64,000 nucleotides of DNA, taken from Herbidospora galbida (GTDB taxonomy: Bacteria; Actinomycetota; Actinomycetes; Streptosporangiales; Streptosporangiaceae). The stretch is taken from NCBI RefSeq assembly GCF_005233835.1, contig NZ_SZQA01000008.1:124001-188000 (forward strand), given 5' to 3'. The first letter of the stretch is position 1. Every line of letters starts with the position of its first letter. The notes beneath the pieces were generated by a model that had not been told where the DNA came from, did not search any database, and was given only the letters and a program-made list of their open reading frames with translations. The translations under genes and the position numbers were made by a program. Of the stretch, positions 30,425-40,525 are shown piece by piece.

Positions 30425-31267
30425 CGCCAGCCCGGCGACCGCCACGGAGGCGGCCAGGGTCAGCCAGAACCCCGGGAGCAGTCCTGTTCCGAAACGCACC
30501 ACCTCCACCGCGTGCAGGGTCGAGGCGAGCCCAGAAAGCATGAGCCCCGCACCGGCCGGCCGCGACCGGGCCAGCGCGCCCAGGACGAGGAGCAGCGCCA
30601 GGGGGATCCAGCGACTGAGCACCCATAGGGCGCCTGGGAGGTCGTCCATCGTGACCAGGCAGCAGTCGTAGGACGTGCCGTCCCACCGCACGTCCACCAT
30701 CCACGGCTGGACCCAGGCGTGGACGTAGAACAGACTCACCGCGATCGCGCCGGACGCCAGTAGAAGGTTCGGCCGATTCAGCCTCACCTTCACACGGTCC
30801 CGCCAGACGACCCCGAACAGCAGGAGAAGCGGCACATCCAGCATGGCCCAGTGCCGCCACCAGTCGTGGACCGGCGGCTGGACCCAGAGCGCCTTGAGCG
30901 GAAAGGACACCAGCCAGAAGACGGCGACGGTCAACAGGCCCAGCGTGAAGGTCGATCCGAACACCGCGGTTCGCCGGGTGAGCAGCGCCGCCGCGGCGAC
31001 GAACTGCAGGTACCACGCCGGGACCAAGATCATCTGTGTCAGAAGGTCTGGATCGAATACCCCGGAGTATCCCGTGGACTGGCCGTCCGCATGGGTGACC
31101 AGCCCGTTCAGTCCGACGATCGCCACCGCGCCGGCGATGTCCCACCACCGGATCGGCCGCCGCTCGACGGCAGGAGGCTCGGGAGCCGGAGCGGCGCCCG
31201 TCCCCTCGCAGACCGGGCAGGTCACCCAGTCGGGAACCGTGTCGGTACGACAGCCGAGACATAACAT
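30269..31267 (-). CDS. Membrane protein with N-terminal zinc-ribbon-like motif
   Basis: 332 residues. The start MLCLGCRTDTVPDWVTCPVCEG has two CxxC-type pairs, a likely small zinc ribbon. About eight hydrophobic segments follow between residues 45 and 270, with Trp-rich loops. The last 60 residues are polar and are encoded within the 156 bases shared with the 3' end of the peptidase gene on the other strand. No family recognised. The length of the tail may be an accident of the open frame. Confidence 0.6.
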   Translation of the reverse strand: MLCLGCRTDTVPDWVTCPVCEGTGAAPAPEPPAVERRPIRWWDIAGAVAIVGLNGLVTHADGQSTGYSGVFDPDLLTQMILVPAWYLQFVAAAALLTRRTAVFGSTFTLGLLTVAVFWLVSFPLKALWVQPPVHDWWRHWAMLDVPLLLLFGVVWRDRVKVRLNRPNLLLASGAIAVSLFYVHAWVQPWMVDVRWDGTSYDCCLVTMDDLPGALWVLSRWIPLALLLVLGALARSRPAGAGLMLSGLASTLHAVEVVRFGTGLLPGFWLTLAASVAVAGLASAKYLQVEREFGGEGGGLGLQPAEPVPLALEGEIRTRDTPGGERRAEGLGL

Positions 31268-31316
31268 GCGATCACGCCACCGATCCCCTCATGGCCCCGA
31301 GTATGCCGCGAAGCGA

Positions 31317-32450
31317 TCATGTCCAGCGATCCCTGACGACCTCGCAGGCGGCCACGATCCGGTCGACGTCGTCGTCGCTCAGCCGGGCGTGCAGCGACAG
31401 CCTGATCAGCGCCCGGTTCCGGGGCGTCGCGGGCGGTGCGAACACCGAGCCGAACACGCCGTACTCCTCCAGCAGCTCGCGGACCTCGATGGTGGTCCGC
31501 TCCGTTCCGGTCTGGAGCGCCACGATCTGGCTCACCGAGCCCTCCAGGTCGAAGCCGAGCGCCGCGACCTCGTCGCGCACCCACTCCGACACCTGGTGGA
31601 GCCGGTCACGCCGCCACTCGTCGATCCGCACCACCTCCAGCGTCGCCGCCAGCCCGGCCAGGTCGTGCGGCAGCAGCGCCGAGGAGAACACGGCGGGGAA
31701 GGACTCCAGCCTGAAGTAGGGGACGAAGGCCGGATCGGTGGCCGTGACGAACCCGGCCCGCCCGGCGAACGCCTTGGAGAGACTGGCGATCCGGAAGTGG
31801 ACGCGGTCGGTCAGGCCCAGCGCGACGACCATGCCGGCGCCCAGCGGACCGGTCGTACCGAGAGAGTGCGACTCGTCGACCACGAGCACGCACCCGCTCT
31901 GCTCGGCCAGCTCGCACAGCTCCTCCAGGGGCGAGCGGCTCCCGTTGGTGCTGTAGAGCGCGTCGACGGCGACCACGCCGGGCCCGTTCCGGACGATCCG
32001 CCTCTCGAGATGCGCCAGGTCGTTGTGCCGGAACACGTGGACCGGCGCCCCGGCCAGCCGCGCCCCGGCCGCGAGGGACATGTGGGCGAGCTGGTCGACG
32101 TACACGGGCGTGTGCACGTCGGAGATCGCCTGCAGGAGGCCCAGGTTCGCGTCCCACCCCGACTGGCACAGCACCCCGGCGGCGGCGTGCATGTAGTCGG
32201 CGAGATCCCGTTCCAGTACGTGCTGGGGGTGCCCGCCCCCGTCGAGCAGGCAGTCGGCCATCTGCTTGGCGACCCGCTCGTCACCGGCCAGGGCCAGGTA
32301 GTCGTTGCTGTCGACCACGACGTCACCCGGCCGGGGCGACCGCCCGACGAGGAGCTCCCGGCCGCCCCACTCCCCCGCGACCCTGTCGTGGTGGAACCGC
32401 TCGACGCGGGCCCGGACACGAGCGGTGGCGGGCTGGGAGGACAAGGTCAT
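31317..32450 (-). CDS. CqsA-like alpha-oxoamine synthase (autoinducer synthase homologue)
   Basis: 377 residues from ATG 32450. It is a PLP enzyme of the alpha-oxoamine synthase class (KBL, BioF). Long stretches match my recollection of Vibrio cholerae CqsA, which makes the quorum signal CAI-1 from an acyl-CoA and an amino-acid substrate: SNDYLALA, QSGWDANLGLLQ, VYVDQLAHMSLAAGAR, VDESHSLGTTGPLGAG, the PLP Lys226 in ASLSKAFAGRAG, FPAVFSSALLPHDLAGL, and GVFGSVFAPPAT followed by IRLSL. About 12 residues near position 75 of CqsA are missing here. No CqsS/LqsS-type receptor is nearby. It stands alone; product unknown. Confidence 0.85.
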   Translation of the reverse strand: MTLSSQPATARVRARVERFHHDRVAGEWGGRELLVGRSPRPGDVVVDSNDYLALAGDERVAKQMADCLLDGGGHPQHVLERDLADYMHAAAGVLCQSGWDANLGLLQAISDVHTPVYVDQLAHMSLAAGARLAGAPVHVFRHNDLAHLERRIVRNGPGVVAVDALYSTNGSRSPLEELCELAEQSGCVLVVDESHSLGTTGPLGAGMVVALGLTDRVHFRIASLSKAFAGRAGFVTATDPAFVPYFRLESFPAVFSSALLPHDLAGLAATLEVVRIDEWRRDRLHQVSEWVRDEVAALGFDLEGSVSQIVALQTGTERTTIEVRELLEEYGVFGSVFAPPATPRNRALIRLSLHARLSDDDVDRIVAACEVVRDRWT

Positions 32451-32565
32451 CGCACCAAGCTTTCTCTGAGCCGGAAAGTGATCTTTCAACAACTCAGAGT
32501 GATACAAGGCCACGGGTATCGAATGCCACCCGGGACGGGTCAAGATCGCCCCAGCAACCGCGGAA

Positions 32566-32586
32566 GGCCCGCCTGGCGGGCGGGCC
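32566..32586 (-). terminator. Hairpin downstream of the alpha/beta hydrolase gene
   Basis: GGCCCGCC and GGCGGGCC form a perfect 8-bp stem with a 5-base loop, 17 bases beyond the stop of the leftward hydrolase gene (ends 32603). Read on the minus strand it is followed by TTCCGC. It separates this gene from the CqsA-like gene downstream, so the latter should have its own promoter in 32451-32565. Confidence 0.65.
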
Positions 32587-32602
32587 CTCACGGTCGTGGA
32601 CG

Positions 32603-33400
32603 TCAGCGCGAGGCGGCCTTCACGATGAGCGAGGTCACCAAGTCGGGGTGGCTCATCATCGGCACGTGCGAGCTGTTGACCTCGACGATCACGCCCTTGG
32701 CACGCTTGGCCATCGCCCGCTCGGCCACCGTCGGGATGATGTTGTCCTGCTTGGCGACCACGAAGTAGCTCGGGATCGTCTTCCAGGCCGCCGGCCCCGA
32801 CGGGGTCACCAGCGCGGCCAGCGCCCCCGGCCGCTGCGTCGCGGCCATCACCGCGGTGACGCTGCGGGGCAGGTCCTGGGCGAACAGGCGGTGGAAGTGC
32901 GCCGGGTCGATGTAGGCGTCCCGGTCTTCGCCCTGCGCGCCCGGGAAGGGCTTGACCTTCAGATGGTTGGTGACCTCGGTCTCCCCGCCGGCCAGGTGGT
33001 TCGCGTCGGATACGCTCTCGCCCTCGTTGAGCGCGTAGGCGGCGACGAACACCAGCGACTTCACGTTCGCGTTGCCGGTGGCGGCGTTGGAGATGACGGC
33101 CCCGCCGTAGGAGTGCCCGACGAGGACGACCGGCCCCTCGATCGTCGACAGGAACTGCCGCAGGTACTCACCGTCGGCCTGCGGACCACGCAGCGGGTTG
33201 GAGAACGCGATCACCGGATAACCCCTGCCGATCAGCCGCCCGGCCACGTCGTTCCAGCCACTGGAATCGGCGAACGCACCGTGCACCAGCACCACGGTCG
33301 GCTTCGGCTTGGGCGTGCCCACGGCCTGCGCGGGCGCGGCGAAAGTCAGACCGGCCAGCAGGAAGGCGGCCATGAGTGATTTCAGTAAGCGGGACATCAT
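32603..33400 (-). CDS. Secreted alpha/beta hydrolase
   Basis: 265 residues. A cleavable signal peptide (LLKSLMAAFLLAGLTFAAP, then AQA) precedes an alpha/beta-hydrolase domain: VVLVHGAFADSSGW oxyanion region, nucleophile Ser in VGHSYGGAVI, and a late His in SSHVPMMSHP. The Asp is probably in AKQDNIIP. It resembles the EstC-type family of small salicylate-esterase-like hydrolases common as exported proteins in actinomycetes. GAGGAG lies just before the double ATG at 33400/33397. Substrate unknown. Confidence 0.85.
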   Translation of the reverse strand: MMSRLLKSLMAAFLLAGLTFAAPAQAVGTPKPKPTVVLVHGAFADSSGWNDVAGRLIGRGYPVIAFSNPLRGPQADGEYLRQFLSTIEGPVVLVGHSYGGAVISNAATGNANVKSLVFVAAYALNEGESVSDANHLAGGETEVTNHLKVKPFPGAQGEDRDAYIDPAHFHRLFAQDLPRSVTAVMAATQRPGALAALVTPSGPAAWKTIPSYFVVAKQDNIIPTVAERAMAKRAKGVIVEVNSSHVPMMSHPDLVTSLIVKAASR

Positions 33401-33813
33401 GCTCCTCGGGTCGTGATGACCCGCTCATCGTCAGCCGGACGACGGGAGCGGCGAATCATGTGGTCTTCGTAGTCTTTGCACCAAGTCTCCGACCCCGGTC
33501 ACGCACTTTCCGTGCCCCGCCACGACGACCTGGGGAGGGGTGGGCGAAGCCGTAACGAAAGCAGCGCCTTCAACCATCAACGGCGATCCCACCACCAGCG
33601 GCCGATGCCCACGACGGCGAGCGGCTCTCCCGGGCGGGACCCCGGCCTGCCGACTCGAAGCTGACGGACTGAACCTTCGGGCTCAGCCGGGCTGCTGCCC
33701 AACGGCCCGGATCCCCTTCTTCGCCAACCGCAGCCGTCGGACTCAGGCGGGCCGATGGCCAATGGCTCCGGGTCTCCCGATCTTCGGATCACCGGCTCAA
33801 GCTTGGCGGCCGC
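33401..33813. other. Intergenic region with faint degenerate repeats
   Basis: 413 bases without a convincing gene between the hydrolase start and the 3' end of rny. A CGGGTC-N5-GACCCG hairpin (33407-33423) lies just upstream of the hydrolase start. From 33600 to 33770 three weakly similar GC-rich blocks share GCCGATGxCCA and CGGxTCTCCC-like strings; they look like decayed sequence. No terminator with a clear stem was found for rny. Confidence 0.4.
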
Positions 33814-35454
<1,641 letters not shown>

Positions 35455-35918
35455 GCGCACCCACCCCTTCTAGCGTCAAGCCGACAAGGGGTCACCAGCA
35501 CAGCACGAAGAGACCTGGTGGCACCACCAGGGCATATATTCGTACCCCGAAACGATCGGGGCCGTGGTTCACCGTTATGGCAATCCGCGCTGCGCGGAGT
35601 AACTCCTCACTGCGGTCGAGGTTAAGCGTCATTCGGGTAACGAGCAAGCAAAGACGCGGCAGGTGGCGAGTTTTTCTCGATCATCATTTCCCGGTTTCCG
35701 GACGAGCCGGACGGGGCACCCGATTACAGACCGGGTTTGATCCATTTCTGTACGTCATGGGCGATGCGCCCCTGATGCCGCGAAGACGGCGTTACGACGA
35801 GGCCCCAGACGGGGCCAAGAAATGCGATCAGGATCATTTGAGCACAGGGGCGGTCATACTCGGCGTCAAGACACGCGGAGACCGGATGCCCCCCGAACAG
35901 GACAGCCTTCACCGGGGG
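35455..35918 (-). promoter_or_regulatory. rny upstream region with stem-loops and promoter-like AT box
   Basis: 464 bases without a gene between rny and the 3' end of recX. Read towards rny, an ATATAT box (35533-35539) is followed about at the expected transcript start by CCTGGTG-GTGC-CACCAGG (35514-35531), a perfect stem of 7-8 bp. Further upstream are CCCCGA-N5-TCGGGG (about 35545-35561) and CCGCGC-T-GCGCGG. The message may therefore begin with a 5' stem-loop. Beyond about 35600 nothing else is recognised. Confidence 0.4.
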
Positions 35919-37574
35919 TCACGGAGAATCCAGGTAGTCTCCGCCCGCCTCCTCGGAGGTCTCCTCCCCCTCGGCCTCCAGAGCCTCTCTGACGATCCGG
36001 AAGGCCAGCCCTGCCGGATACCCCTTCCGGGCCAGCATGCCGACCAGCTTGCGCGTCCGGGCGCGCGGATCGGCGCCCCTGGTCGAGCCCAGCTTGCGAG
36101 CCACGAGCCGCCGGGCCGTCTCGACCTCCTCGTCGGGATCGAGTTGCTCGACGGCCTCCTTGACCATCTCCTCCTCGACCCCGCGATGCCGCAGCTCCTG
36201 CGCCAGCGCCCGGCGCGCGAGCCCCCGCCCGTGGTGCCGCGAACTCACCCACATGGCGGCGAACGCCTGATCGTCGATCAGGCCGACCTCGGAGAACCGT
36301 TCAAGGACCCGCTCGGCGACCTCACTCGGGATCTCCCGCTTCAGCAGGGCCTCGGCGAGCTGGGCCCGCGTCCGGGGGGCGAGGGTCAGCAGCCGAAGGC
36401 AGATCCCCCGCGCCCGCGCTTCGGGATCGCCACTGTGCTCCTCGGAGAACGACCCCCGCCGCTTCGATCGACCACCCGAGCCGCCGTCACCAGGACCACC
36501 GTCTCCAGAAGCGCCATAGCCACCGCTTCGGCCACCGGTGCCGAAGATCCCTTCACCCTCGGCGGGGGCGCCGACATCGGGGTCGCTGACGGTGGGGTCG
36601 TCACGGCGTGAAGCACGCCGACCTGCTCTGCCGGTCTTCGATCGACGCGCACGGCGGCCGCGGCCAGGCTCTTCATCTGGCAGGCCGCCCCAATCCAGCG
36701 GATTCGGGCGATCACCCTCTGCCGCCCGGGAATCCGGAGAGCCCGCCGCACCGTCGCGCCCACCACCAGGGAACCAATCCGCATGACGCGGCCCATTGCC
36801 GGATGGCCCGCTCTCGGGATCCCCACTCTGCGGGCCCTCATCCGGTGGCCCGTCCTCTGCGGGTGTCTCTTCTCCGGGTGATCGCCTGAGACGCCCCCGC
36901 CGATCACCCCATGAAGACCTGTCTACCTGCTCGTCCCCGTCAGAAGACAGACGGGATCGCTCACGCCGACCATGCGCGGAAGAGCGTCCCTTGCGCTGCC
37001 GGCCGCTGCGGGAACCTTCAGCCTTGTTCTCCGCCTCGTTGTCGCCAGAAGGAGCCGAACCGCCATCCTCTTGGTCATCGCCCTCAGGCCAACGGCCGAA
37101 CCGTCTACTGTCCCCGTCATCCGAAGGCGAACGCCAGTCGCGGCGGCCACGAGCTGAGCCGGCATCTTCTTGGCCCCGTCCACGCTCTCCGTCATCCGAA
37201 GACTCACGTCGGCCAGAAGCCGAGTCGGCCTCCCCTTGGCCATCGCTCTCAGGCCCGAATCGTTCACGCTCTCCGTCATCCCGAGGCGCACGCAGGGCGT
37301 GGCGGCCTGAGGACAGAGACTCTGGCCCATCCCCGATCAGCCAGCCCGGGTGCTCGCCCGGGTCGTCGTCGAACGCGGCGCCGGGCCATGCACCGCCGCC
37401 GCCTCGTACCGTTTCCGGGTCGATCTCCGACCAGGACGAGCCGCCCGTGGTCCATTCGGAGCGCGAATCCGGGAAGCCCCATCCGGGCGGATCGGACTCG
37501 CGCTCGTCGTCATAGGGCCATCCGGGGCGGCCCCAGGCGCCCCGGTCGTCGTCCCAGGAGTCGGAAGGTCGCAC
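35919..37574 (-). CDS. recX: RecX regulatory protein with very long low-complexity N-terminal extension
   Basis: 551 residues from GTG 37574, 8 bases after the recA stop; typical RecX proteins have 150-220. The C-terminal 165 residues are a clear RecX domain: ICLRLLTLAPRTRAQLAEAL, ERFSEVGLIDDQAFAAMW, LARRALAQELRHRGV and LARKGYPAGLAFRIV. RecX binds RecA filaments and limits their activity. The first 385 residues are hydrophilic, rich in Gly, Ser, Asp, Arg and Glu, with repeated SDDGE-like units, and probably disordered. In this part third codon positions use A and T far more than in neighbouring genes, so it is under weak constraint. A shorter protein from an internal start cannot be excluded. 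Confidence 0.85.
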   Translation of the reverse strand: MRPSDSWDDDRGAWGRPGWPYDDERESDPPGWGFPDSRSEWTTGGSSWSEIDPETVRGGGGAWPGAAFDDDPGEHPGWLIGDGPESLSSGRHALRAPRDDGERERFGPESDGQGEADSASGRRESSDDGERGRGQEDAGSARGRRDWRSPSDDGDSRRFGRWPEGDDQEDGGSAPSGDNEAENKAEGSRSGRQRKGRSSAHGRRERSRLSSDGDEQVDRSSWGDRRGRLRRSPGEETPAEDGPPDEGPQSGDPESGPSGNGPRHADWFPGGGRDGAAGSPDSRAAEGDRPNPLDWGGLPDEEPGRGRRARRSKTGRAGRRASRRDDPTVSDPDVGAPAEGEGIFGTGGRSGGYGASGDGGPGDGGSGGRSKRRGSFSEEHSGDPEARARGICLRLLTLAPRTRAQLAEALLKREIPSEVAERVLERFSEVGLIDDQAFAAMWVSSRHHGRGLARRALAQELRHRGVEEEMVKEAVEQLDPDEEVETARRLVARKLGSTRGADPRARTRKLVGMLARKGYPAGLAFRIVREALEAEGEETSEEAGGDYLDSP

Positions 37575-37582
37575 CGGATCGG

Positions 37583-38680
37583 TCAGACGTCACCCGGCTT
37601 GGGGGTGGCCGCGGCCTTCGAGCCGCGGCCGGTCGGGGCCGGGGCGGCGACGGGGACCGCGGGGGCCTCGGGAGCGGCGTCGAGGCGGGGGCCGACGCCG
37701 AGCTTCTCCTTGATCTTCTTCTCGATCTCGTTGGCGATGTCGGGGTGGTTCTTCAGGAAGTTGCGGGCGTTCTCCTTGCCCTGGCCGAGCTGGTCGCCCT
37801 CGTAGGTGTACCAGGCGCCGGCCTTGCGGACGAAGCCGTGCTCCACGCCCATGTCGATCAGGCCGCCCTCGCGGCTGATGCCGAAGCCGTAGAGGATGTC
37901 GAAGTCGGCCGTGCGGAAGGGCGGGGCCATCTTGTTCTTGACGACCTTCACGCGGGTGCGGTTGCCGACCGGCTCGGTGCCGTCTTTCAGGGTCTCGATG
38001 CGGCGGACGTCGAGGCGGACCGACGCGTAGAACTTCAGCGCCTTACCGCCCGTCGTGGTCTCGGGCGAGCCGAACATGACGCCGATCTTCTCGCGGAGCT
38101 GGTTGATGAAGATCGCGGTGGTGCCGGTGTTGTTGAGGGCGCCGGCGACCTTGCGGAGGGCCTGGGACATCAGGCGGGCCTGGAGACCCACGTGGCTGTC
38201 GCCCATCTCGCCCTCGATTTCGGCCTTGGGCACCAGGGCCGCCACCGAGTCGATGACGATGATGTCGATCGCGCCGGAGCGGATCAGCATGTCGGCGATC
38301 TCCAGGGCCTGCTCACCCGTGTCGGGCTGGGAGACCAGGAGGGCGTCGACGTCGACGCCGAGCTTCTTGGCGTATTCGGGGTCGAGCGCGTGCTCGGCGT
38401 CGATGAAGGCGGCGATGCCGCCCTGACGCTGGGCGTTGGCCACGGCGTGGAGGGCGACGGTGGTCTTACCGGAGGACTCGGGGCCGTAGACCTCGACGAT
38501 CCGGCCGCGGGGGAAGCCGCCGATGCCCAGGGCGACGTCGAGCGCGATCGCGCCGGTCGGGATGACCTCGACGGGGGCGCGGGCGTCTTCGCCGAGGCGC
38601 ATGACGGAGCCCTTGCCGAACTGCCGCTCGATCTGGGCGAGGGCGGTCTCGAGGGCCTTGTCACGGTCGTTCACTGCCAT
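37583..38680 (-). CDS. recA: RecA recombinase
   Basis: 365 residues, normal length. RecA forms the strand-exchange filament on single-stranded DNA and triggers LexA self-cleavage. Walker [17 protein letters not shown], the [25 protein letters not shown] region including loop L1, and the L2-proximal [22 protein letters not shown] are intact. The C-terminus is Ala/Pro-rich, as in other actinobacteria. AGGGGG lies 6 bases before ATG 38680. Upstream are two recognisable damage-response sites. recX follows after 8 bases. Confidence 0.98.
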   Translation of the reverse strand: MAVNDRDKALETALAQIERQFGKGSVMRLGEDARAPVEVIPTGAIALDVALGIGGFPRGRIVEVYGPESSGKTTVALHAVANAQRQGGIAAFIDAEHALDPEYAKKLGVDVDALLVSQPDTGEQALEIADMLIRSGAIDIIVIDSVAALVPKAEIEGEMGDSHVGLQARLMSQALRKVAGALNNTGTTAIFINQLREKIGVMFGSPETTTGGKALKFYASVRLDVRRIETLKDGTEPVGNRTRVKVVKNKMAPPFRTADFDILYGFGISREGGLIDMGVEHGFVRKAGAWYTYEGDQLGQGKENARNFLKNHPDIANEIEKKIKEKLGVGPRLDAAPEAPAVPVAAPAPTGRGSKAAATPKPGDV

Positions 38681-38724
38681 TGGGGTGCCCCCTGTGAGGG
38701 TCGTGGGTTGTTCCGGTCAACGGA

Positions 38725-38746
38725 ACGCTATGGGGTGCCACTGACA
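38725..38746 (-). promoter_or_regulatory. recA LexA-independent (PafBC/RecA-NDp type) promoter
   Basis: On the minus strand TGTCAGTG, eight bases, then TAGCGT. This matches the RecA-NDp motif known from mycobacteria (tTGTCRGTG-N8-TAnnnT), recognised with the help of PafBC when DNA is damaged. Transcription would start about 38 bases before the recA ATG. Spacing and both boxes agree exactly. Confidence 0.75.
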
Positions 38747-38790
38747 TTTTCTGGAGACGCTGCCTCCAGGGCGGCAGCCACAAATATAGC

Positions 38791-38804
38791 CGAACGGCTG
38801 TTCG
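38791..38804. promoter_or_regulatory. LexA SOS box upstream of recA
   Basis: CGAAC-GGCT-GTTCG is a perfect match to the Gram-positive/actinobacterial SOS box (CGAAC-N4-GTTCG). A TATATT -10-like element on the minus strand (38783-38788) adjoins it on the recA side, so LexA bound here would block a second, upstream recA promoter. A half site TCGAAC follows at 38813. Confidence 0.85.
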
Positions 38805-38966
38805 ATCACACCTCGAACGGCCCATTGCTTCGGGAAAGGGAACCCATCCGGAAGGTCACATTCGCGGGCATTGTGATCAGGGTGTTGCCACGCCGTTGAC
38901 CTGCGGCGATCCTGGAGGAGACGGGCGAATCAGCCAGACCAGAACCGCGAGTGAGAAGGCGGCGCC

Positions 38967-39230
38967 GTGTCGACCGAAAACGAACGCCGTACTCTCCTTG
39001 AGGCGCTCGCCGAACGGCTTCCGGGGCGAGGGCTCCAGGGGCGGATGCTCGGCGGGGGCGAGCCCGTGCTGTGGATCTGGCATCCCCGTACGAACAGGCA
39101 GACGATCGTCTTCGCCACGCAGTCGGCCGGGGGGTGGCTGTTCCTCTGGTCGCCCGACGGGCAGGAAGACGCCGAAGATCCCGACGTCGCCGCCGACACC
39201 CTGGAGAAACTGCTCTCTCAGGCCGCTTGA
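38967..39230 (+). CDS. Small conserved-looking protein, unknown
   Basis: 87 residues from GTG 38967, divergent from recA. It has a helical start (TLLEALAERLPGRGL), two short beta-rich stretches with several Trp (PVLWIWHPRTNRQTIVF, GGWLFLWSPDGQ), and a helical, acidic end. No signal or membrane segment. The coding bias (G/C third positions) is that of a real gene. The SOS box lies about 160 bases upstream, but too far to claim control. Function unknown. Confidence 0.6.
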   Translation: MSTENERRTLLEALAERLPGRGLQGRMLGGGEPVLWIWHPRTNRQTIVFATQSAGGWLFLWSPDGQEDAEDPDVAADTLEKLLSQAA

Positions 39231-39295
39231 CACCCCTTCTCCACAAATGTGTGGCACGCTGATCCGTTGAGCCCCACGCGGTGAGGAGACGACAC

Positions 39296-40048
39296 ATGGG
39301 CGCACTGGAGGCGAAGGCGGCTCTGGTGACGGGTGGATCGCGGGGGATCGGGCGGGCGGTCGTACAGAAACTGGCCCGTGAGGGCGCCCACGTGGTCTTC
39401 AGCTTCAACGAGAACCGTTCGGCGGCCGAAGAGGTCGTCGCGCAGGTGGCCAGGTTCGGCGGCACCGCCCATGCCGTGCGGGCCGACATGGGCTGTCCCG
39501 ACGACGTGAAACTGCTGTTCGAGCAGGTGGTACGCCGGCTCGGCGCCCTCGACATCCTGGTCAACAACGCGGCGATCAACCCGATCAGGCGGATCATCGA
39601 CGCCACCGCCGACGACTTCGACCGGGTGATGGGCGTGAACGCGAAGGGCCCGTTCCTGGCGATCCAGGCGGCGTCCCGCATTCTGCGCGCGGGCGGGCGG
39701 ATCGTGAACATCTCCTCGTTCGGCACCCGCGCGCCCGCCGAAGGGCTCTCGCTCTATCTGGCCAGCAAGGCGGCGCTGGAGCTGCTGACCGCCGTGGCCG
39801 CCCGGGAGCTGGGCGCGCGCGGGATCACCGTCAACGCGGTCTCGCCCGGGGTGACCGACACCGAGCTGATGCGCGAGTCGTCGGGGGCGAGCGCCGACGA
39901 GACGTTCGACGGGATCACCGCCAAGACCGCCCTGCGGCGGCTGGGCGAACCGGCCGACATCGCCAACGTGGTGGCGTTCCTGGCCGGGCCCGACTCACAG
40001 TGGATCACCGGGCAGAACCTCAGGGCGACCGGCGGCCTGATCGTCTGA
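39296..40048 (+). CDS. Short-chain dehydrogenase/reductase (FabG-like)
   Basis: 250 residues from ATG 39296, chosen because GGAG lies 9 bases upstream and the cofactor loop TGGSRGIG then falls at the usual position. NNAAIN replaces NNAG, the catalytic Ser is in VNISSFGTR, and the Tyr-Lys pair is offset (LSLYLASKAALEL), still in the YxxxK pattern. The C-terminus (WITGQNLRATGGLIV) is of the 3-oxoacyl-ACP reductase type. Substrate unknown. Its last 54 bases overlap the convergent small gene. Confidence 0.85.
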   Translation: MGALEAKAALVTGGSRGIGRAVVQKLAREGAHVVFSFNENRSAAEEVVAQVARFGGTAHAVRADMGCPDDVKLLFEQVVRRLGALDILVNNAAINPIRRIIDATADDFDRVMGVNAKGPFLAIQAASRILRAGGRIVNISSFGTRAPAEGLSLYLASKAALELLTAVAARELGARGITVNAVSPGVTDTELMRESSGASADETFDGITAKTALRRLGEPADIANVVAFLAGPDSQWITGQNLRATGGLIV

Positions 40049-40288
40049 CAGCTCCGCCGACTCGGCGAACGTGATCACCATGTATCTGCCGTTGGCGTAG
40101 CTGACCACGGGACGCCCCAGCAGTTCGCCCGCCCCGCGGGCGGCGTTCTGGAACATCTCCACCAGTTCCGGGGTGTCGGCGCCGATCCTGAACCGGCCGC
40201 TGGTGGTCAGGTGCTCGGCGACCAGAGGGACGAAGTTCGCCTCGGCGCGGAGCTTCTCCTCCGGCGTGAGGGGAGTGCGTGCGGACAT
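39995..40288 (-). CDS. Small protein, unknown
   Basis: 97 residues. N-terminal half helical (SARTPLTPEEKLRAEANFVPLV), then GRFRIGADTPELVEMFQNAARGAG and a beta-rich RPVVSYANGRYMVITF. No membrane segment or known motif. It lies 11 bases from the end of the DUF3046 gene on the same strand and overlaps the SDR gene end by 54 bases. Third-position GC is normal, which supports coding. Function unknown. Confidence 0.55.
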   Translation of the reverse strand: MSARTPLTPEEKLRAEANFVPLVAEHLTTSGRFRIGADTPELVEMFQNAARGAGELLGRPVVSYANGRYMVITFAESAELSDDQAAGRPEVLPGDPL

Positions 40289-40299
40289 GTCTCTCCTGG

Positions 40300-40494
40300 T
40301 CAGCGGAGGCGGGGGTCGACGTCGACGACCTGGCAGACCGCCTGCCAGACCTGCTTGGCCGCGAAACCGTCGGCCAGGGCCTGCTCGACCGTCCGGCCGC
40401 CGAGTCCTGCGATCACGTAGTCCTTCGCCCAGGACTCGGCGTACGTCTCGCCGAAGTGGCGGGACATGCGGTTCCAGAATTCCGTGAGTCGCAT
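40300..40494 (-). CDS. DUF3046 family protein
   Basis: 64 residues from ATG 40494. The sequence MRLTEFWNRMSRHFGETYAE, then a WAKDYVIAGLGGRTVEQAL core and a KQVWQAVCQ end, is the DUF3046 pattern: small actinobacterial proteins nearly always encoded close to recA and recX, as here. The open frame continues upstream in another context, but family members start at this Met. Function unknown; the neighbourhood suggests a link to recombination or regulation, without evidence. Confidence 0.85.
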   Translation of the reverse strand: MRLTEFWNRMSRHFGETYAESWAKDYVIAGLGGRTVEQALADGFAAKQVWQAVCQVVDVDPRLR

Positions 40495-40525
40495 GGCCCC
40501 CAGTATGGCCGTGTCGGGCGGGTGG

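Noticed and set aside
33577-33792. 71-codon open frame in the hydrolase-rny gap
   Set aside because: No ribosome site, unusual composition, and faint DNA repeats explain the open frame better than a gene.
36900-37330. Repeated CCGTCATCCGAAG-like strings
   Set aside because: They are codons of the SDDGE-type repeats in the RecX extension. Open frames on the plus strand here have no ribosome site and Ser/Pro-rich composition, so they are not called as genes.
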